A model generated the notes under the pieces. The model made no database searches and was not told the DNA's origin. It was given only the letters and a program-made list of their open reading frames with translations. The translations under genes and the position numbers were made by a program. 62,000 nucleotides of DNA, from positions 257,086-319,085 of the forward strand of contig NMRA01000099.1 of NCBI GenBank assembly GCA_002633005.1. Direction: 5' to 3'. Positions 30,440 through 42,900 of the stretch are shown one piece after another. Each line of letters opens with the position of its first letter. Position 1 is the first letter of the stretch. The stretch comes from Phoronis australis. Lineage: Eukaryota; Phoronida; Phoronidae.

Positions 30440-33400
30440 AGCTGTATGACGACACTTCATTCATCTAACGAGCTGTCTGGCAAACAATTGAATTACCTAG
30501 CACTGACACCATGCTGCACCGACTGCAGCGTGCCTTTGATGCTCTTGAAAACACTCATCGTCAATAATATGGAAGTCCCTTAACGAACAAGAAGATCAAA
30601 CCGCAAGTGTCCTGGGAACACTAGACACGTAACCTGTCTATAAATCAGTACACCGTACGGAAACGCTTTACATCTCCGCCTTCACATGACTTGTGTGGTG
30701 CAACAATAATCAGGCTAGTTATCTATCGATGGATCCCAGAACAAAAACAACACCAGAGCCTAGTTCTTTCCTGCCAATGACAGAATGTGTTATGAAAAAA
30801 GATGTACTAATTTCTTGCGCTTGGGCGTTTTTTTGGAGACTATGAGCTCCCTTTCCGACATTAATTACATGCTGTCCCGGGGGGTACTTGGCTATATTTT
30901 TAACGGGGGTGCACTTGAAAAATAGGATTTGACGGTACCCATCTAGAGAGTGGACTCGTAAAAAGAAACGCATTTGAAAGAAGCTAACATTCTCCTTTTG
31001 TAGACAGTAGATCCCTTAAATTTAAGGCCAAAAGCCGCACAAAGTTGGCTATGGCTCTTTACCGACCTAACTCATTCAGTTGAGAACTGCGCTCATGGAA
31101 GAACCTAAATAGCCACAATTTACAACAGGACTAAAAAAGAACGCCCGCCTGCATCACTTTTTACTGAAGGTCTCGTGTTTTTTTTTTTTTTTTTTTGAAA
31201 AGATGCACAAAGGCACGTAAACAAGAGTTAGCATGGTTTGCCGAAACGCTAATAATTTGTCAACCGGAGAGTAAAACAGAATGAATCATCGTTTTGCTCA
31301 TCTCAGATGGATTTTCTTTTTGTAATTGAAGTAAAAATCCCCCTACCACCGGCCTGATTTTGAAAAAAAAAATAATGGCTTAATATATGCATAACACATT
31401 CCTATGGATTCTTAGATAGTTGAGCTTTTAATCCAATTAGCCCAAAACAGTTGTTTTACGATACTGATAATATCCGCCGAAAAACCCTTGTAGGGTTTGA
31501 GTATAAGTTGGAAAAGGAAACTAAAAAGAGTTTTCTTTGTTGTTTGTCGAAAAGGCAGGGAGGGAAACTTCGTGCAAAGTCACCGCTCAAGTTGTCTGCG
31601 GCACGCACCCCGAATGTCTCTACTATGGAAGTACACCCTCGGACTTGTTGTACACTCGGCTTGCCCGCGGCGTGTGGTAGTTTTCGGTAGACCCCCGCTC
31701 CAGAAAAAAGTAATAGGAGTGATTGTCGTGCAGTGACCCTAGTCTCCTCCGGGAACTTTAAAGAGTAAACGTTTTGTTTGCGTAGGGCTGTCATAACAAA
31801 AATATATTTTTGTTATTCGTCGTGCGCAATATCAAATTCCTGTTACCTACGTAATCGGTATCTAAAGTTCCCTTTAGTTGCTCATTGATGATTGTCATAA
31901 CATGTACCTACATGTAAAGCCTAATTGGTAATTATTATTCAGTGGCAGATCTAGGATATCACAAGGGGGGGCAACATTTTGTCTGTTAACATTTGCACAA
32001 AAACTATTGTAGATGCGCGCATAGCACCGAATGGGGGGAGGTCGGGCCCCCCTCCCGCCCAGGAAATTTTTCTGTTTTTTCCTCTAAAAATCAAGCATTT
32101 TCCTTGATTCCTGAAGTTTTATCCAAGAAAAACAGGCAAAAAAAACAAAAAAAAAAACAAACAACAACAACACGGAGAACGTGTCAAACAAGAAAAACTA
32201 CAGTTACCACAGACTCGAACTCACGACCTGACGGATACAGCGCGCGTGCTTTGCCACTGCACCACCACGCTTTAACCCCCACTCAGATTCCATTTTCTTT
32301 TGAAGTAAGTGGATCAGAAGACGGAAACGGAGTCGTAGTGCGTAGCGCCACTGTCGGTCGCCTGGGATATCGCGGGAGAGCCTAATGTATACTTAGCCAT
32401 AGTTCCAATACGATTGCGCCGTGTTCCAAATTTGACACTTGAAATNGTCTAGCAGGGGAAGGTACAAGATATAGCACTCTTTATTAGCCAAAGCAGCATA
32501 CAGTGAAAACCACGGGATAAATTTCTAATTTTCCTTTATGGGAGCGCTGTGATTGTGACACTAAATCCCAATACCAATTTTTTGTTATATAGATTTCTCT
32601 TCAGTAACATATCTTCTTATTTGGAGTGACCTCCCCTTTCGTAAAAAGCAGGATTCGTCCACGTATATTAATTTTCGTAACACGAACTTTTATCCTTATT
32701 TACCTTCCTTATAACACTCCCGTGTAACGTTTGAAAGTAAGCCTCAGCAAAAAAAAATGAAACAGGAGTTCAGCTCCATGGATTTGACAATTAGTTTAGT
32801 ATCAGTTAAATTCACAGTCTGCAGTCAAAAACAAGTTTCTTCAAGCTTATGTGCAGGCGTATTTGTTCTTTTAAACCATCGTCATCGCACTCACCATTTG
32901 TTTGATCTCAAATTGGTTACAATAAAATTCCCTGGCAACAATAGTGCATGAAAAGGACTGAAAGTAGACCCGCCGGGTGACGCTGGCAGCACATGGTTGC
33001 CGGAACGAGCATGCTCTGTAGCAATGATAATGGACGGTCACTCGTTCTCAAGCCCAAAAATCAGTTCTAATCTGAGAAAGAGACAAAATGAAATTCATTA
33101 CGATAAGGGGTCTAAAAAAGTTGGATGCTATTGGTTTTGAATTTGTGCCGCAAGACTATTCTAATCAATGCCACCACCCGCGTCCCTGATCGGGAACGAG
33201 CTGTGACGTTAGCTCTGTGCACATGGATATGACTGTGGAGATTAATCTAAGGCAAGCGAAGACCGATTTGGGGATTATATGGAAGGTATTTAAAATGAGA
33301 ACGTTTTTGTAAGAATTTGTCAGAAAATAGTAAAAATGTTCACTTTCTATCTAAACAATCATCATTCTTTCGCCATCATCGCCGTCACCCCCTCTCCTCC

Positions 33401-33600
33401 CCATCCCCCTCCCCCTTCCCCCGCGTCATCACCATCGGGCTAACAGCACCCAAATTTCATTTGGCCAAACAATATTGTGGTATGACAATCACAAGAAAAC
33501 CTTGACTAAAGAATATATTTCCATTCTTGCAGATTGCTTAAATTCTAGAGAATAGCTGCAACAGGTATTGGGAAAACATAACCAGGTTTCCCTCTGAGAT
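30440..33600. other. no gene recognised; repeats only
   Basis: The sequence between the foldback cluster and the T-box promoter. It holds a poly-T tract (31180-31197), an A-rich tract (32130-32172), an N at 32446 and a pyrimidine-rich stretch (33370-33425). The missing DTNBP1 first exon and promoter may be here, but I could not identify them. Confidence 0.35.
32201..32270 (-). repeat. tRNA-derived SINE head
   Basis: Read on the minus strand, it has TGGTGCAGTGGCAAAGC (A-box-like) and, after the expected spacing, GTGAGTTCGAGTC (B-box-like). The would-be acceptor stem does not pair, which argues against a functional tRNA. Confidence 0.55.
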
Positions 33601-33633
33601 AATGCTCCGCATTTAATTACATTTCCGCTGTGC

Positions 33634-33640
33634 TATATAA
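33634..33640 (+). promoter_or_regulatory. TATA box of the T-box gene
   Basis: TATATAA lies 80 bases before the start codon at 33720. It predicts a transcription start near 33665 and a 5' UTR of roughly 55 bases. Confidence 0.6.
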
Positions 33641-33655
33641 GTCGACACTCCACAC

Positions 33656-33662
33656 AGGTGTG
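33656..33662 (+). promoter_or_regulatory. T-box half-site-like sequence at the transcription start
   Basis: AGGTGTG is the core of the T-box binding half site. It sits in a small palindrome (cacacaggtgtg) about 20 bases after the TATA box. It may allow autoregulation, which is inference. Confidence 0.35.
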
Positions 33663-33719
33663 TATTCAACACCTTTGTATTGTTGCAGTTGGTCGCGTTT
33701 GCCGCTGGGCGGATCCAAG

Positions 33720-33927
33720 ATGTTATCAGTAGACGTTCAAGATATATCCGAGGAAGATTGGATTAAAGACTGCGGATCTTACATGCCGCGTGATCATGTG
33801 CAAAAAATGATGAGCCCTCGGTGCGCCTTTCCCGACAGTTGGTACCCCGCATTTCCCTGCCTGCCACCAATCCCGCCACAAATTATCCAAATAGACCAAG
33901 CACAGCATTTCGAAGAGACCAACACAG
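33720..33927 (+). CDS. Tbx6-like: T-box gene exon 1
   Basis: The ATG at 33720 is followed by an acidic start and a Cys/Pro-rich N-terminal region ([13 protein letters not shown]). The donor is ACAG|GTATGA, phase 1. The frame stays open well into the intron, which explains a longer apparent open frame. Confidence 0.85.
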
Positions 33928-36900
33928 GTATGACATTTAGCATTGAAAAATGGAAATCATTTAATGTGAATCGTTTCATAAGTAGAATTATTCGTTGGAT
34001 ACCGGTAATAAACGAGTTCGTTTTCAGACGGCTAACCAGAAACAGGTAGCATGGCAGCTGAGGGTCACGCTACGTATTTTCAAAAATCTCACGAGTAAAG
34101 CCATCGTGGTCACGTGCCTCTTTTCCAAGAGTTGTTACGCTTTTTCACTAAGAAAACCGTGATAGGAGTGTAATATGCACTTTAACAACTCAGCTCTCAG
34201 GAAATGTACACATACGCCATTTTCGAAGTCGCAATTTTAGGGTTGGCCAACTCCGACGCGTTTTCTTGCTGGAGTCGCTGATGGTTTCAATATTCTATGA
34301 TAAGATGTATTACGAAACAGGTTTAATGAGAATAAAACGCCCAATTCGATATTCGTTTTTTGGCAACCAAACTGGGGGAAATGCAGTTTTAAATAATGGG
34401 TGGCCTACACATGTGCGTGATTTTTTAGGTCCAAGGGAAGCGTTTGACCACATGTAGATTACTAGCGCCTTCTTGTTGTGTTTTTTGTCCTGGGCCCAGT
34501 TGCATAAAAGTTATACGCGGCACAGCAACAATGACGTTGCATTATCGCGCCCAACTTTCTTATTGTTGAACAATGCGCCTGCCGTCACGCAACAATCAAA
34601 CTTATCCAGCAGATAATTTTGAAGTTTTATGCAACCCAGCCCTGGTCTGTTCCCAGAGATTTGACGAATTAAGCATTTGCATTTCAGCATAAAAATAGTG
34701 CTATTTTTCCTATACCGTCATATTTTTGGAAGGTTAATTATGGAAAACAATCCAGCCTATATCATGACACTGCCCATGGCCACGCATTCTTTCGTTCGAC
34801 GACAACCTCTTGTGTTTTCCAAAGTAGAAGTTCGAAAACGTGTTTGCACATACCCTGATACAGCTTACGTATACATGCTCTGTTTAATTTGTTTTTAAAC
34901 GTTGGTAATTGGTTCGTTTAGTGCAAAAGAAACCTGCCACAGCGTATTCTTGGGAACCTGCACCCTACACCTATTAGTAACGATGAAGCTATACATTCGT
35001 TCGTTCTTTGACATACCATTGTAATGTGCTAAATAGGTATTAATAAAATCTCCCTGACACTTATTTATTGCGGTCAATTTCAATGTCACCAGACTATCTA
35101 GATAGCTACAAGGTACGTGATAGTTTTCTTTGCTTGCAACACTAAAAGAGGATTAGCTATTGAATTACGTCACAATTGTCTACTTAAAGCGGTGCCCGTA
35201 TGGCGAGAGATGTTTCGACGATAGGTCGAGCCGATGTACTAAAATGAAAGGATAAATAACCTAACTCACTCGATTCGTTCGCGCGAAAGAAATTATTGCC
35301 ACTCTGTCTGATTGTTTATTGCCAGCGATCGGAGTCACAGAAGCCGCGTCTCATCCGGCGGCGGGCAGAGAAGTCCACGAGGGCCCGCACGTCGACACGT
35401 TTAGACGAGGAAGCATGGCAGAGCAAAATATTTCCGTGGCATTGGAACACAAGCAATTGTGGGAAGAGTTTCATGCGTTGGGTACGGAGATGATCATTAC
35501 AAAAACGGGCAGGTGAGTGATGTCTACTAAATTAGCAGTCAAATGTACTTCCAATAAAAGTAGTCCAGTGCAAGAACAAGATATATACAAAGCTTAATTT
35601 TACATCAGAACAAACAGCATTAAGCACAACGGGTTATTTTCCAACTAACAAACAGAAACAAAGTAGACAAAAAATCCTACACAAAAGAGACGGGTATCCT
35701 AGATTCATTTACTCGAGATCGAACTCGAAAATATTTTTGCCCTTTTCCGTGCAGTCTCTTAATACGAACGTGAGATAATTATTTATTAACTTGTTCTTGA
35801 ACCCGGAATGGATTTCGCAAACCACTGTGAAGTTCAAATTCGCATTTGATGATCCCCGGATTCGAGCTGCTAAGTCCGAGAAAAAAATCGAGATTTCGAG
35901 CACAACTCGAGATTTCGAGTTCAGACCCGAACTTTGATGCTGAGGCCATCAAGCGCAAAATAGGATTACACTGTTATCCATGTAAATCATAATGTACTCA
36001 AGCACAGAATGAAAGACAGTTATCTTGAATTCACTCCAACGTAGAACAGAAAATGAAGTTAGATTTCGAGTAAGATAATAGGTCCGGGGCACAGATTTAG
36101 AGTTTGGGCTACAACATGTACATAGTATAAAAGAACATATTTCCAAGAAAATATAACAGAGCTTTGTATAATGCACGGAAAGTGCATTAAACAACAACGC
36201 AGGTTATCTGAGGCTACAATTAAATTGTTTCCCAGTCTAAACCCGCTGAAGTCCCTGAAACACCTTGGAAAATTTAGCTAATGTGGTGGAATTGTGGAGA
36301 CTTTTCTAGACCTGGGCAGAAGTGAGCCGAAATGACGCCTTCTCATGTTTTCCTGAACTCGTGACGGTAATACAAACCAAAAAACGATCTTGAGGCGTTT
36401 GACCACATTGTGGTGGCGAACAGAATGTTTGTCTTCACTCAGTTGGACGAGGCCTTTTGATATTAACGCCAAAGGGTCATTTTTGGTTTGTATACTAGTA
36501 GTGCCCTTTACTTTCAGTTTACAGTTCCCTACGGGATTTTGTGAATTTCAAACACCATGATTTGGATACGACCCCGTAAATGAAGAATAAAAATTGTTAA
36601 TCATCATTTGTTTATCATTTTATACCCGATAGTGATAATTAACGGAAGTTGAGTTTAAAAACAAATTACTTACTAATGTGTAAATGTTTAGCATCGTTTT
36701 CAAAGTAACAAACCGTTTAATTTTTGTGATCGTCTGTTGGTTCATTTATGCAAACTCATGCTTCGAACTGGTTGTTTGGTCATGGAGAAGGCATTCGTTG
36801 GTCTTTTTTCTAATTTTTAGAGCCTTTATCAATTATGACACCAGACAAGGTTCCAATTGCTAAATACCTACCTCGCTACTTTCTGACTTTTCATTTGCTT

Positions 36901-39900
36901 TTGCTTAAGTCTATACGGGAAAGGTAATGTTATTGATGAATAAATGAAAAAGTAGTATTTTAACACGTTGGTATTTTAATCAGGTAAAATTAAGATATCT
37001 GATAAAAATTAGCGTTTTGAAACGCCGGCTGTCAATCAAGACACTGGCGCCGTTCATCGCTTAATCCCTGTGCTTCTCCAGTTCAAAATTCATTTAATTA
37101 AATCGTGGACGCGGACGTAATCCTTGAAATTAATTCAAAGTTAATTTAAAGAATACTATCAGTTTATCAATTTTAAGGTCCGCGTTCTCTGGTGAACATC
37201 ATTTCAATGCAGTCGTGTTCGTCAGAACCGATTGGATAGAATACACGGAGCCTAATAATTTACTTCACGGCATGTTTTTTTTCAGTACCAACATCGAGCT
37301 TGCATACGTAATCATGAATATAACATCAACATTGAAAATAATACACAAACTATTCAAGGGTGCACGGATGGCACGATATGCAGGTAGACAAAAATGAACA
37401 GAATTAAAAAGTTATTCAGGTGATTCGTTCAACAATGAAAAGATTGGACGATGAGTAGTATACATTGAAAAAAACGCACCAGTATCTAAGTCCGATCGAA
37501 GAGACTTTGTTTAAAATTTGTTCTCTTGCCATATTGACATTCAGTTGTTGCATAATGATGCCTATGTCAAGCCTGTATTATGAAGTCAAACGCACGTTTC
37601 GAGACAAAGCACTCGTATTGGTGGGTCTCTTATTAAATGATAGTACGAAAAATATATTGTACAATAATTGAAGGTAATCCCAGTGGTCGCTGAAAGCATT
37701 ATATTATACATGTATGAAGGCATTATATTATACATGTATCTGAAGTTAGTTAAGATTATAAAAAACTGAATAGCGGACCGGGAGAATGCCAAGGAAGGTT
37801 TCTCCGACAATTTCTTTCTGAAATCAGTGGGTTACATCTATGGCTGTGTTTTCCAATCCCAACATGCCACACCTTCACGGCGTCACAGATTTCTGCACCC
37901 GCTGAACTTTAATACGTCTAATTAAACCGAGTACTCAACAACACGTGGTTCTTAATATCTCCACATAGACACATAAATGACACTTTATGCTGTTAGCCCA
38001 GTGCCAGAAACTAACCATAAAACTAGCTTCTCCTTTCATTCCCTTTCTCTTGTTGTGCGCTGTTTCAGAATCCCTTTATTCGCATTGTTGCAGACTCCGC
38101 GGAAACCGTAATTAAATCGAAGGCGTGAAGTGAGATACGACGATTCGATGACCGAGTCGCGATTCTGCTATTGTGAGTTTACGATCAAGGAATGTCGCCT
38201 GCGGCAATATTCTCACACTTATGTTGGCTCTCAGATCTGGCAAAATTGGTCTACAGTTTGACAGCAAATTGTGTTAAAAAGTGTAAAGTGTTTCGTGACG
38301 TCATGGGTCATAAAATCAATGTTGAATTCCTGACTGAATCATTTTCAGTGGGGTTTAAAAATAGTGACACACTCATCGGATCTTGAATGTTGTTGACGAA
38401 TAAACCAGCAAGTCAAGTTAAAGTCAACGCATGCATGCGCCATTTTCGAACTGGCCAATGATTCTCAATAACTCCAGAGCGTTTCCTAAAGTTTCTGATG
38501 GTTTCAGTGTTTTTGTTTGTAACGGGAATCTCATCACGATTGTAATGAATATTATGGGATTGATTTTATGACAATAAAAGGCCAAATTTGATTTTCGGTT
38601 TTTAGGCTGCTAAGCAAGGCGAAATGTATTGACTATACGAAATGCAGCTTTAAATCCACGAGTCTTGGAAACGAACAAAACAGAACTAATGACATGTAAT
38701 TTATTTAAGAAATCGCGTATATTGTTTGGGTAAGGAAGCGTTGGTTAGCTAAGCTTATTGTAGCCTTTATATGACTGGGTTTACAGAAAATGCATGGTTT
38801 CCCATTTCGGTGTTTCTGTAAAAGAAACATCTTATGCCACTGTTTTACGTTATCGAAACCCGACACAAGTCTACGAGGTCGCGGACTGAAAGCACTTTCC
38901 TAATGCTCTTTGTCGACAGACCCTACAATGTCGCCGACTATTGCCAACGGTAAGGGGATTATCGCGGATTACACTTTACCCGCTGTAAACGACCGATTGC
39001 TGAGATCAACTAAGAAAATCAGACATCAGCTTCACAATGAGTTCACTTCTTTCGAAAGTTACGATTGACAATGTATAGGAACGTCTAGGAATAAAAAAAT
39101 GTAATGAACCCAGAGAGTAGCTTTGTAAACAAACAAAATGAGCGTTGAGCAGCTTGCTTACATATTCTTGCATCCAACATGACGTTTAATTTTCTTCCTT
39201 CTTTTCAGGAGAATGTTCCCCATATTCAAAATCGATGTGAAAGGTCTCGACCCCAATTCCAAGTACATCTTGTTAGTAGACCTCGTTCCCACTGACAGCT
39301 GTCGCTACAAGTACCATAACTCTCGGTGGATGGTGACGGGCCGGGCGGAGCCACACGTGCCAAGTCGGCTGTTCATCCACCCAGACTCTCCCGCCACTGG
39401 TTATCACTGGATGAGACAGCCGGTGTCATTCCACAGGCTGAAATTGACAAACAACAATTTAGACCAGTCAGGGAATGTAGGTATTCGCCTAAAACACAGG
39501 GTTACTATTTCTTTTGATTTCACCGACAGTTTGGAATACAGAATAAAGGCCAGTGCACTCGATAGTATTTTTTTGCGTCTACATATGTGTATGTGGGTGC
39601 ATATTGCCGTCATCTCTATCTGTCCGGGCGTCAGGCGTCCGCAGCTGTATCTCCTAAACCCCTCACAGGATCTTCATGAGAGTTGGCAGATGTGTTCCTA
39701 TGAAGCTAACGACGAATGACAACGAATTTCAGAAGGACCCAACTACTGGTGTACCCCCTAGTGGCAATTTTAGTTTTTTAAGTTTACCCCTCTGTATTTT
39801 CAAAGGTCCTCAACGGATTTTCATGATACTAGACTCATAGGCATTTATTAATGAGATGACGCTATCCTCCCGTTTTCGGATGGATTCGACATATTTTGCG

Positions 39901-42900
39901 CTACCTAGTGGCTATTTTTACTGTTTTCTAGTCTGTGTTTTGGCGTCCATCCATCTATCAACCAAACCGCTCTAAGGATGATTGTGAAAATTGTGTTGTA
40001 TTTTCTTAGTGTGAAGAGGGCGGTTGAAGATGATTTTTCGACGTCGACTAGTGTGGTTCTTCCTGGTGGCAGTTATGTTTGATTTTGCGCCTGTGGCTGT
40101 ATCTCGTAAACGCTCTGCAGGATCTTTATTAAATTTAGCAAGTATATGTATAAGAAATTGACAACGGACGACGACAACTTTCGGACGGATCGGACTACCG
40201 GCAACTTTAGTTTTTTTTACGTTCACTTTTGTATCATGAAAGAACCTCAACGGGTTTTCATAAAATTTGGCAGATAGGCATTTATAAGTGAGATGACGTT
40301 TTCCTTCCGTTTTCGGATAGATTCAAGGTATTTTTCTCCACCTTGCGGTCGTTTTTACTGTTTTTAGCGTTCGCCACTCTATCATCTAAACCACTCTAAG
40401 GATTTTAAAAATTGGCATATCTGTTCCCTCTGTTAAGAGAACGGCTGACGGTGATTTCCCGATGACTTCGACTACTTTGGCGCCTCCTAGTGGCAGTTTT
40501 GTTTTTTTGTGCGCCCACAGCTTTATCTCCTCAACCCAGTGCAGGAGCTTTATCAAATTTAATGCAATTATATGAAGTTGACAACCGACGACAACGGCTT
40601 TCCCACATATCCGATGATTGCTTTGCCTCCTAGTGGCAATTTAATTTTTTCCGTTTTCGTTAGTCTGTTTTTCTGAAGTCCCTTAACGGATATCTATGAA
40701 ACTTAATAAATAGCTTTCTATTGAAGAAATGATGACATATTCTCGTTTTCGGATGGACGTACTTTGCGCCATGTAATGGTCATTTTTATTGTTTTCGGGT
40801 CTGTTTTTTGGCTTCCGCCACTCTATCAACCAAACCGCTCTAATGATGATTGTGAAAATTGGCATACATGTTCTTAGTGTAAAGAGAACGGTTGACGACG
40901 ATTTTCCGACGACTTGAGGACTGTGGCGCTTCCATAGCTTTATCTTCTAAACTGCATGATCATTTTTTTCTGTTTTCCTCTGTTTCTCTAAAGCTGCTTG
41001 ACGGATTTTTATGAAATTTGGTAAATAGCTTTCGATGACATGTTGCCGTATTCGGATAGATTCGACATATTTTGCGCCATTTTCGGCCATTTTTAGGACA
41101 CGAATAAACATCCCTAGAAGCACACTGTTTGCAGTGCATTCGTGGGCGCATTTCAACGCTCCGCGTTGCTCTTGTTTATAGAGAGGTATGAGGTTTTTTA
41201 TCAGCCTCAAGTACTGTCAAATGAAACCATCCACACCTAAACAGTTCATAAGAGAGACTACACGGCTCGTCTCTATTCTGGCTCACGATTGGTTGTAAAA
41301 ATGTCGTCGAGTAACTTAGGAACTATGGTTGGCTTTCTCAACGAGGTGCCTTTCACACAAGTCAATACTTTTGTCTTTCACTTTTATTTCCTCGTAAATG
41401 TGCACCCGGTAATGACAACACCTTTCTAAGCTCTCTCCCTCTGCTTACATTGCGTTGGTGTTAATTTATAGTAAAAGTGCAGAACCAACAAACCCTATCC
41501 TACAAACTGAATAAATGTCTTGGAACAGAACATTATGGACATAATAATAATAAAATGCCAGCACTTTTAAATGCGGAAGTAACGGTACCTATCAGTCTAG
41601 TCAACTCACGTGACTTTCCGAATAAAGGAGGTTATACAGTCAGGAAGAGCATTTTCAGCTTACAAGAAACCGACTGCATTGTGCAAGCCCAAATTGTCAC
41701 ATAAAATTGTGACAATTTGGAACAATTGTGACAATTTGGATCTGAAGCGCTGATCCAAATTGTTACAATTTTGAAGCTGTGACAAATTTGGGACGTGGTG
41801 ACAATTTGGGCCTGCACGCTGGGGGCCGGAACGAGGCTAGACATAGCGCATAGGCTACTTGGCATCAAACTCTTTCGATCCAAGCTTGTGTAACGAATCT
41901 GACGTACCTCCCCCCGTAAGGTTTCTAGTTTCGTCTTATATCTGAAATTTTGATAATTGACTTTGGTCACGACAAAACACAAAGCACTCACAGTACAACT
42001 AGGTTTGACAAGACGTCTTTTGAGGAAACATGTTTCATATTTCCCGACAACTGGCAGTTTTGTCGTCGAGCTGTCGTGATCGATTTTTCAGGACATTGTT
42101 GGCGACGAAATATCGTATAGCATAGGCCAGTGTAGTCTGGTCCTCAGTGTCGTCAGTTGCCAAAATTACAGTAACGTACGAATGTGTCTTTTCCAATATT
42201 TTTTTCTCTACGAACAGTCCGTTGTCATTCATTCTTGAGCCATTTTCTTGATGAACCATCAGAAATAAAAGATTTGAATGAATTTCGGTTAACTTTGATT
42301 AAATTGATGTCGTGCAGAGGGAACATTTTTGTGAATAAGTTACGAGTAAATTGATTCCCGTCAATGTTTGTCGTGTACATACTTTTTACCAAAAATGAAG
42401 TGGGACAAGCTTCTTTAAGGAAATTCATTTCGCAATGCCTACCTGGTGTTGATGGAAAAGGGATTTAGATAACCATTTCAAAATCTTAAGGAACTAAGAA
42501 TCTAAACGTATCAAATTTTTTTCTTTTTTTTGAAGCAAATAAACGGAACCTGTATTTTACCCGTTGCCTAGACATCCCAGGTTCTACTTTGTATTTTTGT
42601 TCTTACTTTCAAAAATTTCCTCGGTCGTCACAATATCGACAGAAACATAATTATTGAGGTTAACATTACTTGTGTTTGTTTATTCTATAGGTGATTCTCA
42701 ACTCAATGCACAAGTATCAGCCTCGCTTTCACATTGTTCAAGCGAGCGACCTCTTTTCCGTTCGCTGGAATAACTTTCGAACATTCATCTTTAAAGAGAC
42801 CAGTTTCGTCGCAGTAACTGCATACCAAAACGAAAGAATAACACAACTAAAGATCGACAATAACCCGTTTGCTAAAGGATTTAGATGCAATGGTATGAGC

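Noticed and set aside
31456-31794. 112-codon minus frame upstream of DTNBP1, considered as the missing first exon.
   Set aside because: No similarity to the dysbindin N-terminus, no suitable donor in the needed phase, and overlapping open frames on the other strand.
32201-32270. Functional tRNA gene on the minus strand.
   Set aside because: A and B boxes are recognisable, but the acceptor stem does not pair, so a SINE head is more likely.
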